Assembly: GCF_014199415.1 (NCBI RefSeq)
Contig: NZ_JACIJN010000008.1
Location: 62,001 to 126,000, forward strand
Direction: 5' to 3'
Source: Sphingomonas endophytica
Lineage (GTDB): Bacteria > Pseudomonadota > Alphaproteobacteria > Sphingomonadales > Sphingomonadaceae
DNA: 64,000 nucleotides
The position numbers were made by a program, and so were the translations under genes. Each line of letters starts with the position of its first letter. The stretch's first letter is position 1. Positions 59,501 through 64,000 of this stretch are shown in pieces. Below the pieces are notes generated by a model. It made no database searches. It was not told the DNA's origin and saw only the letters and a list, made by a program, of their open reading frames with translations.

Positions 59501-61656
59501 AGAGCGACGTCGGCAGCCTGACGATCACCAGCCTGCAGGACACGAGCAGCTATCAGTCGCGCTCGACGAGCGTGTCGGCGGGGGTGAGCGTCGGGCCGGG
59601 CGGGCAGGTGTCGGTCAGCGGCAATTTGTCGAACGGGCGGCAGCAGGGCGACTTCGCCAGCGTCGCCGAACAGGCGGGGATCTTCGCCGGCGACCAGGGC
59701 TTCGGGCTGCGGGTGGCGGGCGACACGTCGCTCACCGGCGCGGTGATCGCCAGCACGGCGGACCCGTCGAAGAACAGCCTGACCACCGGCACGCTGCACG
59801 CGGTCGACCTGGAGAATCACGAAAGCTGGCGGGCGAGCCAGACGTCGCTGGGCGGCGGGCTGGGCGGACTCGGTGCTGACCGGCAGGGCCGGGCCGATCC
59901 CAATGGCGCGACCCCGCTGCCGGGGGTGCAAGTGGGCGGGCTGGGCACGCTGACGGCGACCGCGCCGCTGGCGATGGGGGCGGGCGACGGGCAAGCGGGG
60001 GTGACGCGCTCGGCGATTGCGCCGGGCGCGATCACCATCACCAGCGGCGATGCGGCGAGCCAGCGGACCGCCGATATCCTGAGCCGCGACACGCAAGGCG
60101 CGAATGCCGGCGCGCTGGTACAGCAGTTCACCGACGCCAAGCGCCAGGAGATCGCCGAGGGCTTCCAGGCCGCGCAGGTGCTGGCGGCGGAGACGAATGC
60201 GTTCCTGAGCACCCAGTCGGCGAAGGCCGACCAATGGACCAGGACGCATCCCGACGAGGACGCGAAGTCCAACCCCTATGCGCTCTGGGGCGCGGGCGGC
60301 ACCGGGCGGCTCGCGTTCACCGCGATCAACGGCGCGGCGGGTTCCGATATCGGCGGCTCGCTCGGCGGCCTGGTGCGCGGCGCGATAGTCAACGTCGCGC
60401 AGCAGGAAGGCGCGCGGCTGATCGGCGAGGTTGCGCACAGGCACGATGACTTCGGTACCGCCGTCGAGGTGGCGGGCCTGCACGGACTGCTCGGTTGCGC
60501 GGGCGCGATCGCGGCCGGCGGCAATTGCAACGCGGGCGCCGCAGGCGGGGCGGGTGCGAGCCTGATCGGTGACGTGGTGACGCGTGTCGCCCCGACCGCG
60601 ACCATGGCCGACAAGCAGGCTGCGGCGCGACTGATCGAGACGGTCGTTACCGGTGCCGCGAGTGCGGCGGGGCTGGACCCGGCCACGGTAGCGACGAGCG
60701 CGGCGGGCGAGGTCTATAACAACACGCTCGGGCCGCGCGGGCAGGCCTTGTACGAGAAACTGCTCGCCGGCTGCACCACCGAAAAGTGCAAACAGTCGAT
60801 CGAGTCGCGGTTCCAGCGCTACAAGGATGCACCCGAGACCTACGACGATTTCCGGCTGGTGCCCGGAAGCGACCCCGCGCTCGACGGCTATGATTGCGCA
60901 AAAGGTGCGTGCCTGGAGTCAGCGGCGCCGCAAGCTGGAGCAGCGGCAAGCGCTGCCGTCTCCGGTGTCCAGGCCCAGCAGCATCACGGCATCGCCTCTG
61001 GCACGCGCGACGGCGAAACGAAGCCGGCATTAGCGGAAGGAGCGCAACCCGCCGCATCGCTGCCCGACGCCAGCGCGACCGGGCTGCTCGAAGGATTGGT
61101 GGGCAGCGAGTCGCCCGATCAGGTGGCCGCGCTCGCCCGCCTGCCGGGCGGGCAGCTCTTTGCGCCGTACGTGGAGCCGATCCGCCGCGCCACCGAGGTC
61201 ACCACATCGGCACCGGAGGGCTTTGGCACCGTCGCCGGGGCCGGGTTGCTCGCGGGCGGTATCGTCGCGAACGCCGTGGCGCCGCTTGTGACGACGGCGC
61301 CCGACAGCGATGGCGCCGCCAATGCGGCCACACCGCCGCTGAACACGGTGGAGGTCACGTCGGGCGGCAAGGGAGGCTGGAGCAAGGAGCTCAACAATCC
61401 GGCACCCAACACGATCTACAAGGTGGATGGCGCCTTCACCTATACGACGGACGAGCTGGGCCGCGTCAGACAGGTCGAGGCGACGCTCAGTCGTGAGACG
61501 TCCGAAGGCGATCGCAATAACCATCAGCAATGCAAGGCGGGCAAATGCGGGCTGGACAAGGACGAAGGAGGTCATCTGATCGCCACGGTGCTGGGCGGCC
61601 CCGGAGAAGCGATCAATCTCGTGCCCATGGATGCCAACCTCAATCGCCGGGCATAG
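44521..61656 (+). CDS. TpsA/CdiA-type contact-dependent inhibition exoprotein, toxin tip truncated by TAG
   Basis: 5,711 residues, secreted filament delivering a C-terminal toxin into neighbours. Signal peptide 1-36; TPS domain ~36-280 with ANPTGITCDGCGFVNTSR. FHA-1 repeats run to ~3,690, including four ~260-residue super-repeats. An AT-rich insert encodes ~3,689-3,800. Residues ~4,140-4,270 match the conserved block before FHA-2 (TRLGDGFFEALLVSREV, LVWYVHSQVEG). FHA-2 repeats run ~4,270-5,250, then the pretoxin (SDIGGSLGGLVRGAIVNVAQ). From ~5,615 a DNA/RNA non-specific endonuclease begins (RETSEGDRNNHQQCKAGKC, His5685 in GGHLIA) but stops at TAG, codon 5,712, after NLNRRA. Relatives continue with Trp. 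The next 57 codons stay in frame and complete the domain. Confidence 0.93.
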   Translation: MATALDFAPRSARRGALRALLLSVLATSALSPARAQNTVAVATPPLQPANSRTGLDVTPGGTPIVNIATPDANGTSYNLFTRLSVGKEGLIFDNSPTTGKSAIGGLLLANPNLTGGKAASLILNEVTGGVRTTLAGPVEIFGQRAALVIANPTGITCDGCGFVNTSRVSLAAATLRFAADGSFSGFRLAEGGDVTLAGQGLLAGNVDYFDIIAAATHINASLYAKDLLVAGGSGTVDYASRTAAAEGETQRSGVAIDSALLGGMYADRIRLIGTGAGLGINLQGTVASLDGPLIITGDGAIALAATTSSGDATVTTTQGAITLGDRTYAGGKLRLAGQTIRQQGGFAGALEGVALEAAGGVSFEGGKGVYAGLDGKGELSGTGALSIDAGGVVEAGSATLAAGGGLRIDALAVRQATGGRIGGADITIQTFAEQTLSGAINTGGTARLEGDVLRLAGTLGANGGLVLSGRQVVVAGTVTAPGSATGNASEGFSVLAGGVLQSGGLASLTAPTLDLAGTVSGGSGVSLRATTLTTSGTIRAGGDLVVSAAGDAALGGNWTATGDGTLGIAGDASVAGSMAVAKALAIRAGALNIGGAVQAGGVAALASVGDLTTQAGAKLLANGAVDISAGGSIALGGQIGGNDTLNIRAAGVLDAGDATLVASGALSLTGGALRQGASGQIVGEQVTLDTSGEQMLAGTINARGDAMLRGDIINVSGTLGAQHDLTLSGRRLLVSGTATGLASAALEADEALSVKAGGIVQTGGIAALNAPVLDLAGTVLGRAGITALARTLTSSGTVRSGSDLAVTTDGDATLDGGWAASGNAAFAVTGKADLAATLLAGKALSIRADKLVLGGSVQAGETLSLQAIGDLTTAGATKILAGRAAALTAGGAVSLSGTIGSNDTLSIQAKGAIDTGEAALTAIGALRLEGASTQQGTRGQIAAAHVTLNAGGEQLLAGTIGARGDAMLKGDVIDLSGTLGAQHDLVLSGRRLRVSGTATGLASAALEADEVLSIQAGGAVQTGGVAVLGAPTLDLAGTVLGRAGVTALAATLTSSGTVRSEGDLSIAASGSANLSGTLATAKALTIRAGDVTVGGTVQAGDTLSVTTAGDLAATGDARIFANGAVTLIGGGNVALAGEMGANDVLSIRAAALLDTGSAAIAATGALRLEGGALRQGEGGDIAGAGVTLTAQGGQALAGTIRSSGDVTLRADTIRLTGEIGAEGQLSLAGRRLLLGGTATGLASATAEAGEWLSIAAGGALQTNGRAGIVAPMLDLAGTLLGGSGVTARGTTLTGSGSVESGGDLTVTVAGDAALGGSLIANGALALVAGGDLTLSGTAQTRGRLSLGAATLHLTGEALTALDGEVSVARAAEIGGILSAAGDLTLTAPTLSTAHTAQLLAGKAFTLDTPGLFEHRGVLNAGAITIAADALANSGTMVAAGDLGVVAGTRIAQDGAMQAGGTLALDAALVTLSGSTSGGVGGAAGTGVTIHAPVLAFTAESDLQSGAALEIAGTADFVTRGRIVALGAARITSAGALTQAATASGNGAFDLAAGTTLDQTGVLAALGPVSLTAPVLRNSGSIGSDAGLTLAATTAILSSGSLQTGGALRLSAPTLGLAGPTASNGMLYLAGDSVTLAGTVAGLQGIDARIGELTLGSGAALQSGAALRLDLARLDNAGLIASDQALTLATTVGFASRGQIAAGGDLGLTVAGDLFSTGLLQAAGDLELRATGIASLAGAVRAGGKALLAAAGLRSAAVISAQGALDVSTPGDVTLTAGSTSYAKGALTLSTANLSALGGIRSDAGLTLTASQALTLAGRIEARDATEITAGADAVLGGTLASGGALRLTAPTVSIPGQILANHAVSITANADTLSLTGTIQATSDVALRAITRLRIGAPVSTGSTEVSAAGTLPSNGTGKAGGDVPAGGDSGGSPASGGDHGGAPVLATPSADATPPALLAISVPALAGVMMPGSLAAGGAVTLSAAEIEIAGTIAAKGDLTAWADHVLTVRGGAWSDHALTVTSDSVTVASLGRLAAAGPVAITSRSGLGNAGTIASNAGALTLDVGGALDQSGTLSAGTDLRVRAGADMVTAGTVSAATIAIDARDLTLGGTMVGVDSLRLGGRTLTLGEGSDMQGGRVDLASSDATTLDGKLLATGGLSVTAGTMLALGAGADVHADGTIGLTTAGDLASAAGSKLVAIGAAALKADRLALAGTITGNDTLDLTAAHDLALSGATMSLGNLSVVGGATNVSGSLATGARLTVTGGATTLAAASTLQAGEALSLSAATLSGDGRIQSRGNLTIDSADAARLAGTLTAGTIDGEGHLLTRGNLVVTSKGALELAADASVTGTARLAAQGLTLGGTLVGLGDLSLHAASLATSGTVKAQGAIVATIAGDAMLGGALTGLGGMAITSGGALVQNAALASNSTLRLVAGGALTYGGTSNALGDMQLTGAGLSLDGTIRGNGALSLVSTRDDILLAQGAQVAARSIDLHAAGKATLAGTLVAASALAVRANAGLTVAATGALQAGVSATDGQSGSIGTLTLTAGDTLDNAGSLAATGSLTATAQTLSSTGTLFGSGVDLSAGSATIGGSVFAPGTVSIRTASGALALSGIVEGGTIAVSARGGDLGLSTDARLTATGTGEDGTLSLTGSGNIEMRGVLAANNTVTLDAGGSLYVGADRAGTTPLLAVSTLGNATLRAGAGLVNDGTVAGASLSITAARLDSNHLSATGGIVADIAGGITLRGTTNARGAAGVALAARGGDLALAGGAKVEAAGTVALSATGALTNQGAIVAGTVGDGGPEGSITLTSGGALIFTGAIISNNGAVTLGGASLTLGGALGQDGGVYAAGTLTLNAPAVTLLAGGQAVANGGLAASVTSLTLGAGSLLQSNRDIALTLGDANTAGSYVSAGDLVALGDLSLGVNGGAIGNQAGGGIFAGGSGAAAGGGSITLRADTIANAGAIVATAATDGSGGKMSLTASGITDAGLLHADRTLAVTASSVTISGAAEAGDAIAWSIPTLSVTSGGVVKSAGAIALSGASFANGGMVAAGGDLAITTSGDLTSSGALTARGAIALQSGTVLTLAATSGTWAGGVQDTPAIDGGNVTLRAASAASLGTLSATGSLGITADAATIGGASVANGDITLAGYGGDRSALTVTAGGTLTSYLGDVKLGKLSGLNLAGALVATHGGIAFSAGGTSIGATGRLAAGQDVAITTTGGGALTIDGQLVAGNDLSLSGGTLAIGGSGFVQAGRDLAFDTGDMANDTGTVTVNGIDYERSSLPVAARLAGKISAGRDLRLSMTGALVAERSAQLIAGNDMTLSAAPALIDARYTVDSAGNPLTLGVIAGHDLRFTSSTNPVILQGEPGLMLTGSMQAGNDLSVQVSGEVNSTAASQFVAGVHLALTGSALRLAGFNSGQNQVSLTATGVPPTLLAAEGDPSAVPPGSVTLAGATTSNGRISVTAATATVTASGSLTARGGAANATALGRDIGAQANIDLETGGALTNNGAIWSDGVIFLKSSSSDIVNDATGTNGGITARTLAIQADHGQFYQSAGAFKADDTGLFLGGDLVNSGSLAPSGNFRIEATNIRNSGLLATSGNLTLLASGDLYNVGTLFAGQTMSLTAGGALTNDYVGDDQGNGAHGSILAQGDIAITAHDVLNQSATIQSLAAGISINLSGGELLNSIKYIMLRSAKAGKVLRDSEPIYCKGLGLRSTCSPSADPDEEPQKNVILAEKNSGSSKIVSNNSIDIGGGNGNVINRNSSILAGGNISISSTAKVDNVSDLLVENSGSTAINTIIPGAPTIIQAGGTVTINTKNFNNIANNLVGADTFTAKQRVEHVAPNATSQTTPQTGSTGNGASAVASITSAAATGSVAVLGSAAAGRNDRGWFAREGRGSRTRAALATDDVSITGTHAAGSGRNLALKTQSASAAGPIAAGNSIDLGGVAGAQVVGTVRAGSDGVAAAEFSSTPVSGAVLAAGGAIAISTGSGADRVVSGMLSAALDARSALAVDAGGMHPGGAIPSVGQGVGPVSSGKVDTATFSTVALSGAATVAPGLLAPVPGIDVSLPSAATIVHGLVSSLNDADAPTLADQGFGTFLGGFLAGFNLTGNTPSLFTYNANPDSAALFHSAAGLSSEADLYDSAWFFKHFTPDRPTTYTRLGDGFFEALLVSREVQAATGQAQLKQFGSVLDQYQGLLKNAEQAREGLGLQLGVALTPAQVAALTEPLVWYVHSQVEGRDVLVPVVYLAAGDPKAINGGALVGGNNVAITASDGITNSGTIQAKNIAALAAKGGDLVNAGGGTISGGTVLASAGRDLVNASGATIRGGEVIARAARDVRLAGGSTIHADAGLGLDAGRDVTTTTVSTTSASATSSYRDGRHWSNSYKVTEQVTGASITSGGEMTIHAGRNLNLNAATLTAGGAAQLAAVGDVTLGGTSATTTTSTSARTGKYINATSTMTETRFVGTSVTAAGPITVVAGGKLTVTGGTVQTTDPAAGGITFYGAQGISLLAAEEHATLRLSEQTGKKSHSDTTASSTTHQLANIDAAGGIALVSLGAVQVAGANVTGQGKLVVDAASLNVTGVIDTVDSRVDTVSRRSGLFSSTTRRGSTTSHNETAVASTLSGDTGEVTTTGAVTITGANVVGAHGLNLSAGGPVTIGALATTNTEQRSSSVKKSGFSLGGGGLFLGVAKTSTTGGVTDVTQTGSVVGSGSGKVTIRSAGALNITGSTVAGSDGLLLQGKSVRIDDALETRDSNSTTKTSSIGVTLGAQGQLVQSATNLVGMVKLAGSTRNERVAAVAGLAGGTAAVNTYNAAADLADTLKSGKGDLGVAVGASFGISRSRATDSAHGETVAGSTIRGHDVTIVADGAGADGTIEIRGSSLDVGHDLTLAANGGITLAAATETDRQSGTSRSSGVTLGATWKLGLDKGKPGLGGPTVSLGVSASNGSYSGSETYNAETVLSAGGTTTLLTPGALTLDGAVVRGARVESDVGSLTITSLQDTSSYQSRSTSVSAGVSVGPGGQVSVSGNLSNGRQQGDFASVAEQAGIFAGDQGFGLRVAGDTSLTGAVIASTADPSKNSLTTGTLHAVDLENHESWRASQTSLGGGLGGLGADRQGRADPNGATPLPGVQVGGLGTLTATAPLAMGAGDGQAGVTRSAIAPGAITITSGDAASQRTADILSRDTQGANAGALVQQFTDAKRQEIAEGFQAAQVLAAETNAFLSTQSAKADQWTRTHPDEDAKSNPYALWGAGGTGRLAFTAINGAAGSDIGGSLGGLVRGAIVNVAQQEGARLIGEVAHRHDDFGTAVEVAGLHGLLGCAGAIAAGGNCNAGAAGGAGASLIGDVVTRVAPTATMADKQAAARLIETVVTGAASAAGLDPATVATSAAGEVYNNTLGPRGQALYEKLLAGCTTEKCKQSIESRFQRYKDAPETYDDFRLVPGSDPALDGYDCAKGACLESAAPQAGAAASAAVSGVQAQQHHGIASGTRDGETKPALAEGAQPAASLPDASATGLLEGLVGSESPDQVAALARLPGGQLFAPYVEPIRRATEVTTSAPEGFGTVAGAGLLAGGIVANAVAPLVTTAPDSDGAANAATPPLNTVEVTSGGKGGWSKELNNPAPNTIYKVDGAFTYTTDELGRVRQVEATLSRETSEGDRNNHQQCKAGKCGLDKDEGGHLIATVLGGPGEAINLVPMDANLNRRA
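45660..48460 (+). repeat. Four ~260-codon super-repeats in the exoprotein gene
   Basis: The module around GRRLLVSGTATGLASAALEA recurs with reference points at 45960, 46740, 47520 and 48240 (spacing 780, 780 and 720 bp). Copies 2 and 3 are nearly identical over ~350 bp (46,560-46,900 against 47,340-47,680). They encode whole FHA repeat blocks and can recombine, changing filament length. Confidence 0.8.
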
Positions 61657-61830
61657 CGGACAATGGAAATGCTCTGGCAGGATACCGTCAAGAATGACAA
61701 GAAAGTTGAGGTTTCGATCGAACCGGTTTACACGGATAATACTAAACGCCCCTCCTCTTTTAAGGTAAATTACCGAATAGATGGAGGTGAATATGTTGGA
61801 AGAAACTTCTCTAATAATTCAGGTGGATAA
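61657..61830 (+). pseudogene. Severed 3' end of the endonuclease toxin
   Basis: Fifty-seven codons in the same frame as the exoprotein after its TAG stop, then TAA (61828-61830). They encode RTMEMLWQDTVKNDKKVEVSIEPVYTDNTKRPSSFKVNYRIDGG..., the normal C-terminus of this endonuclease family. The TAA overlaps the immunity gene start by one base (TAATG), the arrangement of an intact toxin-immunity pair. So the stop looks recent and either inactivates the toxin or is read through. Composition is AT-rich, unlike the adhesin. Confidence 0.85.
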
Positions 61831-62165
61831 TGAAAAGCACTACTGATATTGAGGCAATGCAAAATATTGCTAGACTTGTACTTCGAAGCTCACCAGATGA
61901 TGCCAAAGAGGTCTACCTTGAAGCAAACTTCCTAATTTCAGACGAAGGGGATGTTGCAACAACAAGGTGCAAATATCTAAATGAAGATGGAGGCATAATC
62001 AGTTTTCCACTGACAAGCGGAATTGACAGTCATTACATTTCCTTGTCACTAAAGGAGCATAAGGAGTTCTTCATTGAAAACGGCATGGGTGAGTGGGAAA
62101 CTTTTTACCTGACGATAAATCCCGAGACGGGGAAAATTGTTCTCAATCTTAAATATGAAGAATGA
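61830..62165 (+). CDS. CdiI-type immunity protein (YezG-like)
   Basis: 111 residues. The pattern DIEAMQNIARLVLRSSPDDAKEVYLEANFLISDEG ... EWETFYLTINPETGKIVLNLKYEE matches the YezG/DUF600 immunity-protein family, which protects against nuclease toxins of the same operon. It begins within the TAA stop of the toxin reading frame (TAATG). The protein is intact even though the toxin tip carries a stop codon, as needed if sister cells still make the active toxin. GC content is far below that of the adhesin. Confidence 0.82.
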   Translation: MKSTTDIEAMQNIARLVLRSSPDDAKEVYLEANFLISDEGDVATTRCKYLNEDGGIISFPLTSGIDSHYISLSLKEHKEFFIENGMGEWETFYLTINPETGKIVLNLKYEE

Positions 62166-62175
62166 TCTGATATAG

Positions 62176-63796
62176 GAAAGTCAGCAAGCCGCCGCGGGCG
62201 ATGCGGGGAGCGCCGAGCGGCTCAAGGGCGAAGCGGACGGGCTGCGCAAGGATTACGGCGCGGGGAGCCCGGCGCGTCTGATCGCCACCGCTTTGTCGGG
62301 CGCGGCGGGTGGCGACGTGACCGGATCGCTGGGCGGGCTGGCCCGGGCCTCGGCGGTGAACGTGCTGCAGGGGCTGGCGACGACGGAAGCGAAGCACCTC
62401 GCCGACGGGCTGGGCGGCAGCGGCACCGGGCGCGAGACGGCGCGCGCGGCCTTGCAGGCGGTGGTGGGCTGCGGCGGGCGGCGCGGGCGATTGCGGCAGC
62501 GCAGGCCTGGGCGCGGCCGCGGCGGTGGTGCTCAACAACCTGCTCAGGAGCGGGGCGACCACCGCCACCGACAGGGACGGCAAGCCGCTGACGCTGGAGG
62601 CGCAGCAGGCGCGCGACCATCTGGTGTCGACGCTGGTCGCGGCGGTCGCCACGGGCGCGGGGCTCGATGCGCATGCGGCGGTCACGAGCGCGCAGATCGA
62701 GACGCAGAACAATTCCGAGCGGATGGCGGACGGAAGCCTGAAGGCGGTTCCGCCCCGCCCGGTTCCCTTCTCGATCGAGGAATTGACGAAGCGGGACCCG
62801 GGCGGTTTCGGCGCCGCTGTGAAGGCGATCGCCGACGCGAAAGATGTTTCCGTCGATCAGCTTGTTGCGGCCTACAATGAATACGTAGCCTGTAAGGCAG
62901 CCCCGGGGACCGCGTGCGTGACCGACGCAGATGCGTCGCTCGACAAGCTGGCCACGCTTTACGGTCAGGCGTCTGACAAGGCGGTGCAAGCTCAGGATTT
63001 GGGCAGCACGCTATCGAACGCTGCCTCGGAGTTCCTCGACGATTTACGGAGCGACTATTTCCAAAGGGTCAATGGCAGCGTCGCGTCGATAAAGGATGGT
63101 TGGGCCACGCTCAACAATGACAGCGTATATACGAGTGGAGATGGAGTTGCCGCCAATCTGAACACGTTGTCCGGCCTCGCTTCGATCAGCGGTGGCGCTG
63201 TTCAATATGTCTTCTCGCCCATATTGGGTTCAGTCGATACGATGGTCGGACGCCCGATCGCAACGGTCTCGAATGGTGGTATCCCATCGACTACTGCCGG
63301 AGATGGCGCCCTCGCCATCGGTTCGTTATTCCTCGGCCCCGAAGTAGCAACGGGTACGCGGATCGGTGGTGCCGGTACCAGCGAAGTTTTGAGTTTGCCG
63401 GACATTGAGGGTGCGCTCGACATCACTGGTCCGCTTCGTGGAGGCGTCAATCACGAGATCGATCGATTGGCCCAACTCGGCGTGCCCAAGAATAATACGA
63501 TATGGAGACCCACCCAGGCCGATATGGATAGTGATGCATTTAAGGTGATCGTTGGTGAACCTAAATTCACTGACGGTGGATTGCCGGTAGGCACAATTTT
63601 CGATGGAACTATAGGCGGAAATCTGGAAATCAAGGCTGGTTCGAGTATGCTGGACTCAAGCTATCAACTTAGGCTCCAAACTTATAAATTCTTGAAGGCG
63701 GATACACCTTCGACGATAGAGACTACGAGGCCTATTAACCCCAGCTTTCAAAGCTATCTTAATAGATGGGGTGTCTCCGTTGTAAGGCCGAAGTGA
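62176..63796 (+). pseudogene. Orphan CdiA C-terminal module with a PD-(D/E)XK-like toxin, pretoxin frameshifted
   Basis: A second exoprotein tail without signal or repeats. Frame 1 (62176 to ~62470): SAERLKGEADGLRKDYGAGS ... ALSGAAGGDVTGSLGGLARASAVNVLQ, homologous to the pretoxin of the main protein. After a one-base shift near 62475, frame 2 runs to 63796: AGDCGSAGLGAAAAVVLNNLL ... SAQIETQNNS, then a different tip ending FDGTIGGNLEIKAGSSMLDSSYQLRLQTYKFL ... PSFQSYLNRWGVSVVRPK. D-(x)n-EIK suggests a PD-(D/E)XK nuclease. Frame 2 alone could be translated from a GTG at 62525. Orphan modules of this kind act as a reserve for toxin exchange. Confidence 0.82.
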
Positions 63797-63831
63797 TAAG
63801 TGTCTTTTTAAAGCGTCGGGAGGTAGCGCGT

Positions 63832-64000
63832 ATGGAATTCATTATGACTAAGAGGCATGTTGCAAGAGGTGCGCGACCAGACATCGAAGCAAATAACAAC
63901 CTGTATCTCATAAAGAATGTATCATCATTACGACCCACTTACCAAATACGCCTTCTTCTATATCGTGCAACCCAAGAGGGTGTAAAGCTGGTGATAGAGG
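63832..64000 (+). CDS. Probable immunity protein for the orphan toxin (5' part)
   Basis: Starts ATG 63832 after GGGAGGTAGCGCGT, 35 bp behind the orphan toxin stop, and is open to the window end (56 codons: MEFIMTKRHVARGARPDIEANNNLYLIKNVSSLRPTYQIRLLLYR...). No family recognised. AT-rich like the toxin. Position directly after an orphan CdiA-CT makes an immunity role likely; a second ATG at 63844 is possible. Confidence 0.65.
   Translation, partial: MEFIMTKRHVARGARPDIEANNNLYLIKNVSSLRPTYQIRLLLYRATQEGVKLVIE

Noticed and set aside
58096-60483. 795-residue minus-strand ORF within the exoprotein gene
   Set aside because: Arg/Ala/His/Gln-rich antisense of FHA-2 repeats, no family features.

Overview
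The window is high-GC DNA from an alphaproteobacterium, most likely a sphingomonad (Sphingomonas or a close relative). The assignment rests on protein character (DUF2842 protein, UbiK/BMFP protein, sphingomonad-style TonB receptor, ferritin-like Tat proteins), on the zapA / 6S RNA / 5-formyl-THF cyclo-ligase arrangement and on the gap / MOSC / pgk cluster. No 16S gene is present, so genus is an inference.

Layout. (1) 1-15.3 kb is ordinary core genome: a beta-oxidation pair, a Crp-type regulator, an AI-2E family permease, two identical tRNA-Asp genes, DUF2842, fau, 6S RNA, zapA, gap, pgk, an RBBP9-type hydrolase, tlyA, tspO, ubiK, ybjN, proC, a MarR regulator and ilvE. (2) 15,316-26,497 is an 11.2-kb integrative element in the 3' end of tRNA-Gln(TTG), bounded by perfect 49-bp direct repeats. 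It has a tyrosine integrase, small DNA-binding proteins, a lambda-O-like replication protein whose gene contains six 17-bp iterons, a ClpP-protease/major-capsid fusion and a DUF2190 capsid protein. No large terminase, portal or tail gene is recognisable. Its rightward genes include two paralogous membrane proteins with a shared two-cysteine C-terminal domain; these are the best candidates for an undescribed cargo system. (3) 26.5-42.3 kb is a scarred region: a broken second integrase, an NtrC-type response regulator with a frameshifted sensor kinase, a divergent operon preceded by a good sigma-54-like promoter and containing a broken DUF4166 gene, a decayed IS5-family element, a pair of Tat-exported ferritin-like proteins divergent from a large TonB-dependent receptor, and relics of IS3- and IS5-family elements.

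(4) 42.8-64 kb is a two-partner secretion / contact-dependent inhibition locus. It has a TpsB (CdiB-like) transporter and a 5,711-residue TpsA (CdiA-like) exoprotein. The DNA/RNA non-specific endonuclease tip is cut by an in-frame TAG; the remaining 57 in-frame codons follow and lead straight into a YezG-like immunity gene. Next comes an orphan CdiA-CT module (pretoxin with a frameshift, then a different PD-(D/E)XK-like toxin), and then the start of its probable immunity gene, cut by the window end.

How the parts fit: the left third is housekeeping; the middle is a mobile-element landing zone; the right third is a weapon locus whose toxin tips are being exchanged. AT-rich toxin/immunity DNA sits beside very GC-rich adhesin repeats. 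Identifications come from reading translated sequence and motifs; no database search was run.
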